64,000 nucleotides of DNA from JAENVU01 sp046598395 (GCA_046598395.1 JBKJIQ010000025.1:16568-80567), one strand, 5' to 3'. Shown: positions 16,924-25,786, counted from the first letter of the stretch. The notes: generated by a model from the sequence alone, not told the origin. Numbers and translations: made by a program.

Positions 16924-17987
16924 ACGATGCCGTGGTTGAGGTGGGGGAGCACGAGTCGGCCGAAGTGTTCGGCCTCCTCGCGGTGGGGGTAACCGGAAAG
17001 TATGAAGGAGTCGATTCCCAGCGCGCGGTACGCCGCCAGTTTGGCCAGGATCTGATCCGGATCACCGACGATCGCCGCACCGCAACCGCTGCGCGCTCGG
17101 CCTATTCCGGTCCAGAGATTCTCTTCCACGAACCCGTCGTCGCTCGCGGTGGCTCGGAGTTCGGCCTGGCGTTGCACTCCTGCCGATTGACTGTCGAGTG
17201 AGCGAGCGCGGATCGCGGATCCGGCCGCATCGTCGAGGCGGCTCATGAGCCGGGCGGTTGCGGCCACCGCGTCAGCTTCGGTCTCGCGCACGATGACGTG
17301 GACGCGGTAACCGAATCGCAGCCCACGGCTATAGGTCGCGGCTCGCACGCGAAGGTCGTCGAGAATCGCGGCGACGGCGGGCAGCGTGTCGGGCCACATG
17401 AGGTAGACGTCGGCAGCCTGCGCGGCAACGTCGCGCGCCGCGTCGGACAGTCCGCCGAAGTAGAGCGGCGGGCATTGTCCGCTGACGGTGCGGGCCCCGG
17501 GCGGGTCGAGGGTGATGTCATAAAACTCGCCGTGGTGCTCCACGGTGTCACCGGCGAGGAACGCTCGGAGGAGTTGCATGACTTCGAGGGTGCGGCGGTA
17601 CCGAGGCTCGGAGGCGAGGGTTTGTCCGGGCAGGTCGCTGGAGATGATGTTGATGGTGAGGCGGCCGCGCAGCATCTGGTCGAGCGTCGCGAGTTGGCGC
17701 GCGAGCTGGGGTGGCCACATCTCGCCACACCGCACGGCCACGAGCAGTCGGATTCGTTCCAGCGTCGGTGCGATGCCGGCGGCAAAAGCAATCGTGTCGA
17801 TGCCGAGCGTGTAGCCCGAGGGCAGGAGGACGTTGTCGAAGCCCAGCCGATCGGCGGCGGCCACGATGTCGGCGCAGTGCTCCCACGATGATCGCAGCGC
17901 CGGATTCGCGACCCCGAGAAACTCGTAGTCGTCGTCACACAGCGCGCCGAACCACGCAATCTCCGCGGGCGCGGTAGGACCGCTCAC
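16920..17987 (-). CDS. LLM-class flavin-dependent monooxygenase (SsuD-like)
   Basis: 355 residues with a luciferase-like TIM-barrel. Characteristic parts are AADRLGFDNVLLPSGYTLG, the cofactor region RLTINIISSDLPGQ, HHGEFYDITLDPPG and LYFGGLSDAARDVAAQAADVYLMW, closest to FMNH2-dependent alkanesulfonate monooxygenases. F420-dependent members exist, but the SsuD-type motifs point to FMN. The GTG at 17987 is chosen because it overlaps the stop of the upstream aldo-keto reductase gene as GTGA; the open frame to 18029 lies inside that gene. Substrate (sulfonate or other) is inferred only. Confidence 0.8.
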   Translation of the reverse strand: MSGPTAPAEIAWFGALCDDDYEFLGVANPALRSSWEHCADIVAAADRLGFDNVLLPSGYTLGIDTIAFAAGIAPTLERIRLLVAVRCGEMWPPQLARQLATLDQMLRGRLTINIISSDLPGQTLASEPRYRRTLEVMQLLRAFLAGDTVEHHGEFYDITLDPPGARTVSGQCPPLYFGGLSDAARDVAAQAADVYLMWPDTLPAVAAILDDLRVRAATYSRGLRFGYRVHVIVRETEADAVAATARLMSRLDDAAGSAIRARSLDSQSAGVQRQAELRATASDDGFVEENLWTGIGRARSGCGAAIVGDPDQILAKLAAYRALGIDSFILSGYPHREEAEHFGRLVLPHLNHGIV

Positions 17988-18892
17988 GGGAGTGGTTGGC
18001 CTTCGGAGGCGACCACGATCCGGTAGCAATCGGTCCGGTCGAGATGCACGCGCAATGCGTCGGTGGCGCGCTTGAGATGTTCGGGATCCTGGCTGCCGAT
18101 GATCGAGACCGGGCGCGTGGGATGAGCCAGCGTGAACGCGATTGCTACGGCCGCGCGGTTCACGCCTTCGCGATGGGCGAGTTCATCAAGCACCAGCAGT
18201 AAGTCGGGGCGAACCTCGGTGCCGGTGACCAGCTGACCACCTGCGAGTGGGCTCCAGGCGAGTGGCGTCATGTGATCGCGCGCACAGCGATCGAAGGTGC
18301 CGTCACGTAACGGGTCGAGGTGGGTCGCGTTGTACCTCGGTTGGGTGGTGACGAGTGCCGTGCCGAGAAACTCGCGCAGCGCATCGTGTTGGGACGGCGT
18401 GTAGTTGGAGATTCCGATTGCTCGGATCTTGCCTTCGTCCCGCAGGGCCAGGAGCGTGGATGCCACGATCTCCGCATGAGCGAAGAGATCCGGTCGGTGT
18501 ACCTGGTAGAGATCGATGGTCTCGACGGCCAGTCGGTGCAATGAGGCTTCACAAGCTCGGCGCAGCGCTTCCGCGCTCGAGTCATACGGTACGGGAGGAT
18601 GGATGCCGCCCTTGGTGGCGAGCACGATGTGCTCGCGGAGTTCAGGGGCGTCGGTGAGGACTGATCCGAGTAATGCCTCGCAGGAGCCGAAACCGGTACC
18701 GCCCCAGTCGAGCCCATATACATCGGCGGTATCGACGAGCCGCATCCCGTGGTCGAGCGCGGCGTCGAGTGCGCGGCGAGCGTCACGGATGTGACCATGG
18801 GTGAATCGCCAGCATCCGAAGGCAAGGGGTCCAACGTGGAGTCCGGAACTCCCGAGTTCGCGCGTGCCGGCGTCGACAAGGTTCTCGGCCAT
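17984..18892 (-). CDS. Aldo/keto reductase
   Basis: 302 residues with the AKR (beta/alpha)8 fold and a full catalytic tetrad: Asp54 and Tyr59 (LVDTADVYG), Lys94 (LATKGG) and His132 (LYQVHRPD). NADPH-binding residues sit in SIIGSQDPEHLKRA near the C-terminus. It reduces aldehydes or ketones, or oxidises a sugar alcohol. The ATG at 18892 starts just before the first strand; the open frame continues upstream to 19933 but only as antisense of the neighbouring Gfo/Idh gene. It is divergent from that dehydrogenase with 21 bp between starts, and coupled to the LLM gene. Confidence 0.85.
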   Translation of the reverse strand: MAENLVDAGTRELGSSGLHVGPLAFGCWRFTHGHIRDARRALDAALDHGMRLVDTADVYGLDWGGTGFGSCEALLGSVLTDAPELREHIVLATKGGIHPPVPYDSSAEALRRACEASLHRLAVETIDLYQVHRPDLFAHAEIVASTLLALRDEGKIRAIGISNYTPSQHDALREFLGTALVTTQPRYNATHLDPLRDGTFDRCARDHMTPLAWSPLAGGQLVTGTEVRPDLLLVLDELAHREGVNRAAVAIAFTLAHPTRPVSIIGSQDPEHLKRATDALRVHLDRTDCYRIVVASEGQPLP

Positions 18893-18913
18893 GAGTCGTA
18901 CGCTACGACACCC

Positions 18914-19987
18914 ATGGATGACCTTCGGTACGGGATTATCGGTGCGGGGATGATGGGTCTCGAACATTTCCGCAACCTGCAGGCCCTGGACGGCGCACGC
19001 GTTGCGGCTATCGCCGATCCTTCCGAGGCCTCCCGCGAATGGGCGCGCCTGACTGCGGGTGACGAGGAGCTGGAGTGCTTCGCCTCGCATCACGAAATGC
19101 TCGACCGTGGTCTGGTGGATGCGATCGTGATCAGCACTCCGAACATGACCCATGTGGATGTGGTGCTCGACGTCCTCAGGTCGCCACTCCCCGTACTGGT
19201 CGAGAAGCCGTTGTGTACGACCGTCGCGGATTGTCGGCGGGTGATCGACGCCGCCGAGGGTAGGGATGCAATCGTGTGGGTCGGCCTCGAATACCGCTAC
19301 ATGCCGCCGGTGGCGCGGCTGATCCGGGAGGTGCGCGCCGGGGCGGTGGGGTCGGTGAAGATGATCGCGATTCGTGAACATCGTTTCCCGTTCCTGCCCA
19401 AGGTGGACGACTGGAACCGCTTCAATCGCAACACGGGCGGGACGTTGGTCGAGAAGTGCTGTCACTTCTTCGACCTCATGAACCACATCGTCGGAGCGGT
19501 TCCCACACGGGTCTTCGCATCGGGCGGCGCGGACGTGAACCATCGAGACGAGCGCTACGGCGGCGAGGTCCCCGACATATTGGACAACGCGTACGTGGTC
19601 TTGGACTACCCGGACGGCACGCGCGCCATGCTTGATCTCTGCATGTTCGCGGAGGGATCCGCCGAACAAGAGGAGATTTCGGTCGTCGGGACTGCGGGCA
19701 AGATCGAAGCCAACCTGCCCGGAGCGGAGTTGCGGTTCGGCCGGCGTGACACCGGCCGGGCCGGGGTGCGGCGCGAGGTCGTTTCCGACTCGAGCGTGGC
19801 TCATGAGGGCTTCCATCACGGATCCAGCTATCTCGAACACGTCGCCTTCCTCGAGACGATCCGATCGGGCGGTCGACCGACGGTCGGGCTCGAGGAAGGG
19901 CTGGAGTCGGTCGCGGTCGGCGTTGCGGCGCACCGGTCGATCGAAGCGGGGCGGCCGGTCTTGCTGGCTGAAGTCTTGGGGACATAG
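18914..19987 (+). CDS. Gfo/Idh/MocA family dehydrogenase
   Basis: 357 residues. The Rossmann start YGIIGAGMMGLEHF is immediate, with EKPLCT carrying the conserved Lys and the active-site region GTLVEKCCHFFDLMNHI in the C-terminal domain. This looks like the myo-inositol or scyllo-inositol dehydrogenase-like branch. The ATG at 18914 leaves 21 bp to the divergent AKR start, so both promoters must overlap. An upstream open frame from 18749 is antisense to the AKR gene. The following enoyl-CoA hydratase begins 46 bp downstream on the same strand. Substrate is unknown. Confidence 0.87.
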   Translation: MDDLRYGIIGAGMMGLEHFRNLQALDGARVAAIADPSEASREWARLTAGDEELECFASHHEMLDRGLVDAIVISTPNMTHVDVVLDVLRSPLPVLVEKPLCTTVADCRRVIDAAEGRDAIVWVGLEYRYMPPVARLIREVRAGAVGSVKMIAIREHRFPFLPKVDDWNRFNRNTGGTLVEKCCHFFDLMNHIVGAVPTRVFASGGADVNHRDERYGGEVPDILDNAYVVLDYPDGTRAMLDLCMFAEGSAEQEEISVVGTAGKIEANLPGAELRFGRRDTGRAGVRREVVSDSSVAHEGFHHGSSYLEHVAFLETIRSGGRPTVGLEEGLESVAVGVAAHRSIEAGRPVLLAEVLGT

Positions 19988-20033
19988 CCGTGGAACTGGC
20001 GCGCGACGATGTCAACGCGAGAACGTGCCGACC

Positions 20034-20888
20034 ATGAGCACCGAACCGATGAGCAGTGAAACCACCCGCCTTGTCCTGGTCGACCGTCCGCAGCCCCATA
20101 CCGCGGTGGTGACACTCAATCGCCCGGATCGGTTGAACGCGATGTCGATCGAGCTCGTGATCGAGCTCGAGGCCCAGCTCCAAACGCTCGCCGGCGACAA
20201 CGACACATGGGTTGTGATCCTCACCGGTTCGGGTCGCGCATTCTGTTCCGGTCTCGATCTCAAGGACTACGGCATCATCCCCAACATCGACGGCCTGAGC
20301 GTCGGTCGAATCGCGCAGCGCTCGATGCGCCACTACTCGCGGCTGATTCTCACATTGCGGAGCATGCCGCAGCCGGTCATCGGCGCGATCAACGGACCTG
20401 CCTACGGCGGCGGCATGTGTCTCACGCTCGGTACCGAGATGCGCTTCGCTTCGGAGACCGCGACGTTTAATGCGACGGGCATCGTCAATGGACTCACGAG
20501 TACCGAACTCGGCGTGAGCTGGTTGTTGCCTCGGCTCGTGGGCGCGGCGCATTCCAACGACATGCTGCTTACCGGCCGCCGGGTCGATGCCGACGAGGCG
20601 TTCCGCATGGGTCTGGTGTCGCGCGTGTTCCCGGACGTTGAGTTACTCGACGAAGCACTCGCGGTCGCTCGGCGGATGTGCGAGTTCAGCCCGTATGGGC
20701 TCGCGATGACCAAGGAGATCCTTTGGGTGAACTTGGAGAACCCGAGCCTGGCCGCGGCAATCGAGATCGAAGATCGGAACCAGCTCATGCTGGGGTTCAC
20801 CGAAAACCTGCCCGAGGCCATTCGGGCCTTCGATCAGGGCCGCGAACCCGTCTACACCGACGCCCCTCGTCGCGACCTGTTCGGCTGA
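20034..20888 (+). CDS. Enoyl-CoA hydratase/isomerase family protein
   Basis: 284 residues of the crotonase fold. The oxyanion-hole segments are SGRAFCSGLDLKDYG and INGPAYGGGMCLTLGTEMRFA, and a candidate catalytic Glu lies in TSTELGVSWLLPRL. These enzymes add water to enoyl-CoA in beta-oxidation or catalyse related isomerase or hydrolase reactions. The ATG at 20034 begins MSTEPMSSE; a second ATG at 20049 is possible. It precedes the Rieske oxygenase gene by 60 bp, which contains a KstR-like palindrome, so the Rieske gene probably has its own promoter. An exact CoA substrate cannot be named. Confidence 0.88.
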   Translation: MSTEPMSSETTRLVLVDRPQPHTAVVTLNRPDRLNAMSIELVIELEAQLQTLAGDNDTWVVILTGSGRAFCSGLDLKDYGIIPNIDGLSVGRIAQRSMRHYSRLILTLRSMPQPVIGAINGPAYGGGMCLTLGTEMRFASETATFNATGIVNGLTSTELGVSWLLPRLVGAAHSNDMLLTGRRVDADEAFRMGLVSRVFPDVELLDEALAVARRMCEFSPYGLAMTKEILWVNLENPSLAAAIEIEDRNQLMLGFTENLPEAIRAFDQGREPVYTDAPRRDLFG

Positions 20889-20915
20889 GCGAGACACGGA
20901 ATCCCCGACAGAATT

Positions 20916-20929
20916 AGAATCTGTTCTCA
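20916..20929. promoter_or_regulatory. Palindrome resembling a KstR/TetR operator upstream of the Rieske gene
   Basis: TAGAATCTGTTCTC lies 20 bp upstream of the GTG start at 20949. Its arms AGAA (20917-20920) and TTCT (20925-20928) are inverted. It resembles the mycobacterial KstR motif TNNAACNNGTTNNA with two mismatches. KstR controls sterol catabolism genes, including kshA-type Rieske oxygenases. Resemblance is seen directly; regulation is inferred. Confidence 0.4.
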
Positions 20930-20948
20930 TTTCGCTAGGAGGCCTGTC

Positions 20949-21920
20949 GTGACTCGTCGATTCCCGTTTCCGCACCCCTTCGGCTGGTTCATGGTTGCCT
21001 ACGCCGACGAACTGGAACCGGGCGACGTGAAGTCGCTGCATTACTGGTCGACTGATCTCGTGCTCTGGCGTGACGATGCGGGGGAGTACCACCTCCAAGA
21101 CGCGTTCTGCCCCCATCTGGGCGCGCACCTCGGAGTGGGAGGCACCGTGGTCGGTAGCGACCTTCAGTGCCCGTTCCACGGCTGGCAGTTCGACGGGGAC
21201 GGCGGGTGTACCAACATTCCCTACTCCGAGCGCACCAACCGCAAGGCGCAACTCCGGAACTATCCAATCCTGAATCGCAACCAGATGATCTTTGCCTGGC
21301 GCCACCCCAACGGTGATGCGCCCCTCTGGGATGTGCCGGTGATCGACGAGGTCGGCGATCCGGCGTGGAGCGACTACGACCGCACCGCGTACGTGATCCG
21401 CACGGTCCCCCAAGAGATGGCCGAGAATGGGGTCGACCCCGCACACTTCCGCTATGTGCACGGCACCGACGACGTCGCGGAGATGGAGAGCTACGAGCAG
21501 GACGGTCCGTTCTCCACGATGCTGTCGAAGCAGAGCTACGTCACGCCCCGTGGAGTGACTGAGGGGCGGATCGACGTCTACAACTTCGGCCCGGGGTTCG
21601 CCAAGGTGTGGTTCTCGGGCATCGTCGACGCGATCAATGTGGCCGCCACCACTCCCATTGATCACGAAACGTCACTCGTCCGGTTTAGTTTCACCGTGCG
21701 TAAGTTCGACGACGAGAAGATGACGTCCACCGTCGCGGGCGCCTTCGTCTCCGAGATCAACAAGCAGATCCAAGAGGACACGCCAATCTGGGAGAACAAG
21801 GCGTTCCTCCCGGTCCCGGCCCTGGCTGATACCGACGGACCAATCTTGAAGTTCCGCAAGTGGTACTCGCAGTTCTACGCGGAGCCGCTCGTGGAGTCCG
21901 GCGCCCCGAGCCAGGGCTAG
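20949..21920 (+). CDS. Rieske [2Fe-2S] oxygenase, KshA-like
   Basis: 323 residues. The Rieske cluster ligands are Cys54 and His56 (FCPHLGAH) and Cys74 and His77 (CPFHGW). The mononuclear iron site is Asn160/Asp163/His166/His171 region (ENGVDPAHFRYVHG), the usual D-x2-H-x4-H arrangement. Overall it resembles 3-ketosteroid 9-alpha-hydroxylase oxygenase (KshA), which hydroxylates the steroid nucleus with electrons from KshB. No reductase gene is in the window. The GTG start at 20949 follows CTAGGAGG 6 nt upstream, a strong ribosome site. A KstR-like palindrome precedes it and a SnoaL-like gene follows 5 bp after the stop. Steroid substrate is a hypothesis. Confidence 0.82.
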   Translation: MTRRFPFPHPFGWFMVAYADELEPGDVKSLHYWSTDLVLWRDDAGEYHLQDAFCPHLGAHLGVGGTVVGSDLQCPFHGWQFDGDGGCTNIPYSERTNRKAQLRNYPILNRNQMIFAWRHPNGDAPLWDVPVIDEVGDPAWSDYDRTAYVIRTVPQEMAENGVDPAHFRYVHGTDDVAEMESYEQDGPFSTMLSKQSYVTPRGVTEGRIDVYNFGPGFAKVWFSGIVDAINVAATTPIDHETSLVRFSFTVRKFDDEKMTSTVAGAFVSEINKQIQEDTPIWENKAFLPVPALADTDGPILKFRKWYSQFYAEPLVESGAPSQG

Positions 21921-21925
21921 CGGCA

Positions 21926-22399
21926 GTGGGAGCGGGGGAGTGGTCCAGTTATCACGCGATCACGACCTTGATGTTCCGGTACGCGGAGTACGTGGACGCC
22001 GCCGACTTCGACGGCATTGGGTCGCTTTTCGCCCACGGTGAGATGACCACCCGAGGGATGAAGGGCGCGATCATCGGCGCGGTTGCCGTTCGCAACCTGT
22101 ATGTGATCTCGAACAAGGTGCATCCGAATGGAACCTTGCTCACGCGTCACCTCACCACGAATGTGATCGTCGATATCGACGAGGACCACGATCGTGCCGA
22201 AGCGCGCTCGTCCTTTGTGGTGTTCCAGGCGACGCCGATGGTCTCGTTGCAACCCATTGTCGCCGGGCGCTACCTCGACCAGTTCCACCGTCGTGATGGC
22301 GAGTGGTGCTTCGCGCAGCGCGAGATGGGGGTGGAGCAGATCGGCGACGTGTCCGACCATCTGCTCTTCGATCTCGATTCGGTTGTTCGTCCTCGCTGA
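21926..22399 (+). CDS. SnoaL-like/NTF2-fold protein
   Basis: 157 residues from a GTG at 21926, 5 bp after the Rieske stop. The start AITTLMFRYAEYVDAADFDGIGSLF is the standard opening of actinobacterial NTF2-like proteins, and LYVISNKVHPNGTLLTRHLTTN follows. The middle contains DRAEARSSFVVFQATP and a terminal DGEWCFAQREM. Such folds include limonene epoxide hydrolases, ketosteroid isomerases and ring-hydroxylating dioxygenase small subunits. The juxtaposition with the KshA-like gene makes a role on the same substrate plausible but unproven. It is convergent with the DsbA gene. Confidence 0.75.
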   Translation: MGAGEWSSYHAITTLMFRYAEYVDAADFDGIGSLFAHGEMTTRGMKGAIIGAVAVRNLYVISNKVHPNGTLLTRHLTTNVIVDIDEDHDRAEARSSFVVFQATPMVSLQPIVAGRYLDQFHRRDGEWCFAQREMGVEQIGDVSDHLLFDLDSVVRPR

Positions 22400-22426
22400 A
22401 CTCGTCCGTGCTTGCCCCGCCGTGCT

Positions 22427-23098
22427 TCACCCGTCGTCGTTGAGCCCGTCGTCGTCGAGTTCTTCGGGGCTCAGGCGGCTCATGGCGCGATCGATGATGC
22501 GCACGAACGTGTCGGAGTCTTGGGCCCCGGGAATCCCCACTTGACTCGCGAAGAAGAACGTCGGGACCGCCGTGACGTCGCGCGCCAACGCCCCCGCGAG
22601 TTCGGCTTCGACTTGGACCCGACCATCTGGACTGAGCAAGAACTCTTCGGCCTCCATGGGGTCCAGCCCCACGTCGTCGGCCAGCTCGACCAACGTGTGC
22701 AGATCGGCAACATTGCGACCCTCCACGAAGTATGCCTCCATGAGGCGCCGCTCGATCTCCCACTGGAGGTCGGTGGAATGGGCGAAGAACACCAGACGGT
22801 GGGCATCGAAGGTGTTGACCCGGAGGGCCTGGTCCAAGCGCAGTTCGAGCCCGACACCGGCCGCCGCACCGGTCATACGGTCGATGATCGCCGCCGCTTG
22901 GTCCTCTCCGCCATATTTCTTCGCGTAGGCGGCGAACACCGGGGTTGGCTCGGCCCCGGCCCGCGGGTCAAGCTGATAGGCCCGCCATTCGACGTTGATC
23001 TGGTCGCCGTGGTCGGAGAGGTCGAGCGCCTCTGCGAACTGCTGTTGGCCGATATAGCACCAAGGGCACACAATGTCGGAGTAAATCTCAACCAGCAT
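22427..23098 (-). CDS. DsbA-family FrnE-like oxidoreductase
   Basis: 223 residues with a thioredoxin-fold dithiol CPWC at residues 11-14 directly after the first strand (VEIYSDIVCPWCYIG). The inserted helical domain and the C-terminal VTAVPTFFFASQVGIPGAQ (cis-Pro loop) match the FrnE/2-hydroxychromene-2-carboxylate isomerase-like subgroup. No signal peptide is present, so it acts in the cytoplasm, unlike periplasmic DsbA. The tail ends in an acidic stretch. Start ATG at 23098. It is divergent from the diguanylate cyclase gene. Confidence 0.85.
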   Translation of the reverse strand: MLVEIYSDIVCPWCYIGQQQFAEALDLSDHGDQINVEWRAYQLDPRAGAEPTPVFAAYAKKYGGEDQAAAIIDRMTGAAAGVGLELRLDQALRVNTFDAHRLVFFAHSTDLQWEIERRLMEAYFVEGRNVADLHTLVELADDVGLDPMEAEEFLLSPDGRVQVEAELAGALARDVTAVPTFFFASQVGIPGAQDSDTFVRIIDRAMSRLSPEELDDDGLNDDG

Positions 23099-23186
23099 GC
23101 CGGGAACGGTAGGGCGTGCGGCTCACTCCCGGAGACCAGCCAAAGAAGGGGTTCAAACCGGCCTGATTCCGGTCGATGTCTCCAGG

Positions 23187-24605
23187 ATGCAAGGCCACCA
23201 CGATCCGCGCCGAGCGGCGCAGTACGCCGCGTCGGCGTTCGCGCTGGGCGGCCTCGTCACGATCGTCGGAGGACTGGCGAATAGCGACCGCTTCAGCCGC
23301 GAGGGTGGGAGCGTCGCGCCAATCGTCGGTGCCGGAATCGGCGCGATTCTCGTTTCGATCATCATCCCGTTGCTCCCGTGGCGCCGGTGGAATCCGCGAT
23401 CCACCATCGTGTTGTTTGTCCTGGCGGTGGGCATGATCACCGCGGCAGAGTTTGCATCGAAGTCCTCACGGACCGCCGATGGGGCAATGTCGACCGCAAC
23501 GGTGGTGACGCTCCTCTTCGTGTGGGTGGGTCTGACGCAACCGAGATGGTGGTCGATCGCGTGTGGACCGATCGTGGCCGTTTGTCTGACGGCTGCGTTC
23601 ACGAGTGAGGACGCGCCCATTTCGATCGCGACGATCGTGATCGGTGTGATGCTCTCGGCGGTCATTGGTGAACTCGTGGCGTGGGTGAAACACGCGGATG
23701 AAACACGTAGCGACGAGCTGGGGCTCGTGATCGAGGGGACGAGTGGACTCCGCGATGACACCGACCGCACTGCGGCAGCTACCAGGTTGGTCCAGACCGT
23801 GGTTGCGTTGTTGCGGGTCCCGAATGTCGCGGTCTACCTGGAGGGTGGGGAAGGCCGGTTCGCGCTCGCGGCTTCGGTCGGTGATCTCACGCCGGCAGAA
23901 TCACGAATGGATGGTGGCGTGAAAGGGCCTGCCGTCCGTGCGGTCCATGGCGGTACGGAGTTGATGATCCCCCTCGTGGGTCGATCGGGCATGACCCGCG
24001 GCGTCGTGGTTGCGACCGGGCGTCGGCGTCAGGACGAGTTCATGCTGCGGCTCGCTCAGATCTTGGGTGAGCAGGCCGGCTACCGCCTCGACGACCTCGC
24101 GGCTTTCGACGCGCTCACCGACGAATCCCGGCGTGACGCACTGACCGGCGTTGGGAACCGACGGATGGCCGACGAGCTTCTCCATGACCTTCGAATCCGA
24201 GATGTCATTGCGATTGTTGACCTCGATGACTTGCGCGGCATTAACGAGCGGCGCGGACACCAGGGTGGAGACCTGGCGATTCAGGGGGTGGCACGACACT
24301 TGAATGAATCGGTGCGACAAGGCGACGCCGTGGCGCGCCTTGGGGGCGACGAGTTCGTCATGATCCTGAGAGATGTCGGCGAGGCGGCGTTTGCGATCGT
24401 GGATCGAATCGCGGCGGAGTGGAACACCGCGAATACCGAATCGACGTTTAGTGTCGGCGCGGCGTTGCACCACGGCGGTGCGTCAGAGTCGACGGTACAG
24501 GCGGCAGATGACGCGCTCTTCGCCGCAAAGCGCGACGGCCGAGCTCGGGCCAATGTGGCTGCCGCGATTCCACCCGGCGACGTTGATGAAGCTTCGGGGT
24601 TCTAG
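23187..24605 (+). CDS. Membrane-anchored diguanylate cyclase (GGDEF)
   Basis: 472 residues. Five or six hydrophobic segments occupy about residues 10-170 (ALGGLVTIVGGLA, GIGAILVSIIIPLLPW, STIVLFVLAVGMITAAEF and others). A GAF-like region follows (about 200-300), then the GGDEF domain with the active site RLGGDEFVMIL at 384-395 and an upstream inhibitory I-site RQGD. The enzyme makes c-di-GMP from two GTP and should be product-inhibited. ATG at 23187 follows TCCAGG; the open frame from 23097 overlaps the divergent gene and was not used. A good bidirectional hairpin lies just after the stop. Confidence 0.88.
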   Translation: MQGHHDPRRAAQYAASAFALGGLVTIVGGLANSDRFSREGGSVAPIVGAGIGAILVSIIIPLLPWRRWNPRSTIVLFVLAVGMITAAEFASKSSRTADGAMSTATVVTLLFVWVGLTQPRWWSIACGPIVAVCLTAAFTSEDAPISIATIVIGVMLSAVIGELVAWVKHADETRSDELGLVIEGTSGLRDDTDRTAAATRLVQTVVALLRVPNVAVYLEGGEGRFALAASVGDLTPAESRMDGGVKGPAVRAVHGGTELMIPLVGRSGMTRGVVVATGRRRQDEFMLRLAQILGEQAGYRLDDLAAFDALTDESRRDALTGVGNRRMADELLHDLRIRDVIAIVDLDDLRGINERRGHQGGDLAIQGVARHLNESVRQGDAVARLGGDEFVMILRDVGEAAFAIVDRIAAEWNTANTESTFSVGAALHHGGASESTVQAADDALFAAKRDGRARANVAAAIPPGDVDEASGF

Positions 24606-24621
24606 ACGGCGAGTTTCTCAC

Positions 24622-24648
24622 AACCCCGAGATCACTGATCTCCGGGTT
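24622..24648. terminator. Bidirectional terminator-like hairpin
   Basis: AACCC-C-GAGATCA/TGATCTC-C-GGGTT forms a stem of 5 bp plus 7 bp around a single C mismatch with a 3-nt loop. It lies between the convergent diguanylate cyclase and PLDc_N-type genes (stops 24605 and 24632). T-rich sequence follows on the plus strand. Confidence 0.6.
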
Positions 24649-25015
24649 CTTGCTCGCGTACGTCGAGCTCGTCTTGACGCCGCGCTTCCCACTCCGCGAG
24701 CTGCTGGTCGAGTTCGGCTGATCGCCGATCGCTGATCTCGGGGCGGCTGGGGATGCGATCCTCGAGGGCTCGTGACCGGTGCGGCGCACCGGAATCGCCC
24801 ACACTCCCGATCGGCCGCCAGTGCTGGTGCGCGGGCCGACCGAGAAGGAGCCACAGGATCGCGCCGAGGCCGGAAAGGAGGATCACGATGATGAGCCAGA
24901 TCCATTTGGGGAGGTTGCGACACCGCTGCGAGTCGGCGGAGATGCAATCGATCAGCGCCCAGATCCAGAGGGCGAACACCACGAATCCGAAGACACCTTC
25001 AAGCCCAACGAGCAT
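24632..25015 (-). CDS. Small PLDc_N-domain membrane protein
   Basis: 127 residues from ATG 25015. Two membrane segments flank a short loop: VFGFVVFALWIWALIDCI and PKWIWLIIVILLSGLGAILWLLL, the pattern of the phospholipase-D/nuclease N-terminal domain (PLDc_N) found alone in many actinobacterial small proteins. A long hydrophilic tail (about 60-127) with a charged helix (LDQQLAEWEARRQDEL) ends the protein. AAGGAG lies 4 nt before this start; an ATG five codons earlier (25030) is possible. No catalytic PLD domain follows. Function unknown; probably a membrane accessory. Confidence 0.7.
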   Translation of the reverse strand: MLVGLEGVFGFVVFALWIWALIDCISADSQRCRNLPKWIWLIIVILLSGLGAILWLLLGRPAHQHWRPIGSVGDSGAPHRSRALEDRIPSRPEISDRRSAELDQQLAEWEARRQDELDVREQEPGDQ

Positions 25016-25063
25016 CGATCTCCTTCGCATTTCATCCGTGCGCCGGCCCGGTGGCGGTGAAGG

Positions 25064-25711
25064 TTACTGGTGTCGGAAATCTCGCGGCCCCGGGGCCACC
25101 GGTTCGCGCCACATTGTCCAGGTGGATGGACCGTCGGGGGTCGGCGTTACCGTGTCGCTGAGTTTGAATCGATGCCGCGCGTAGTACGCCAGGTTCTGTT
25201 CCTTGTCGGTTTCGAGGTACGTGGGGCTTCCCGCTTGGTCGGCGCGCGCGAGTCCCGCGTCGAGGAGGCCGTTCCCGTAGCCGCAGCCTTGGTGGGGCGG
25301 GTCGACGGCGAGAGTGGCCAGATACCAATGCTGCGCGGTCGGGTGGACCGCTTCGACCGCGCGGAGGTACCGCAGCGATCGCCGCAGCGAGCCACGAGCG
25401 ACGGGAGCGACCGCCACCAGGTGCAACAGCTGGCGGGCTTGGCGGGCTGAACCGGGTGGGTAGCTCCCGGGCGGTAGCCATACTGCCGCACCGACGATCG
25501 TGGCGTCGACAGTGGCCACCCAGACCTCGCCATGCTTATACGCGTCGACGAGGCCGGCGATGAACAAGGCCCGCGTTGCGATGGTCCGGGAACGTTCGCG
25601 CGGAAGTAGGAACGTGGTGATCGGAGAGTCGTCGAACGCCCGGGCGAAGACCTCGGCCGCGACGCGGATCTGCGCGTATTGAATGGGTCGGATCTCGACG
25701 GCCTCGGGCAC
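25064..25711 (-). CDS. GNAT-family N-acetyltransferase
   Basis: 215 residues from GTG 25711 (VPEAVEIRPIQYAQI). The acetyl-CoA-binding helix/loop is visible in LATLAVDPPHQGCGYGNGLLDAGL (Q-x2-G-x-G/A type), with YLETDKEQNLAYYARHRF as the C-terminal signature. GNAT enzymes transfer acetyl from acetyl-CoA to amines. The frame is open upstream to 25828 but that part overlaps the divergent gene region and is non-conserved. Substrate unknown. A related but distinct GNAT lies at 28.6 kb and another at 63.1 kb. Confidence 0.82.
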   Translation of the reverse strand: MPEAVEIRPIQYAQIRVAAEVFARAFDDSPITTFLLPRERSRTIATRALFIAGLVDAYKHGEVWVATVDATIVGAAVWLPPGSYPPGSARQARQLLHLVAVAPVARGSLRRSLRYLRAVEAVHPTAQHWYLATLAVDPPHQGCGYGNGLLDAGLARADQAGSPTYLETDKEQNLAYYARHRFKLSDTVTPTPDGPSTWTMWREPVAPGPRDFRHQ

Positions 25712-25786
25712 GGCTGCAGCGTAGTGACGCCTTCGTCGGGGAGCGCCGTCCGGGAGGCCGCGCCGGGATTGGGCGTACGCTCGGCG

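Noticed and set aside
17984..19933. Long leftward frame (649 codons) containing the aldo-keto reductase
   Set aside because: Only the last 302 codons match the family; the upstream part is antisense to the Gfo/Idh gene and the ATG at 18892 gives a complete AKR.
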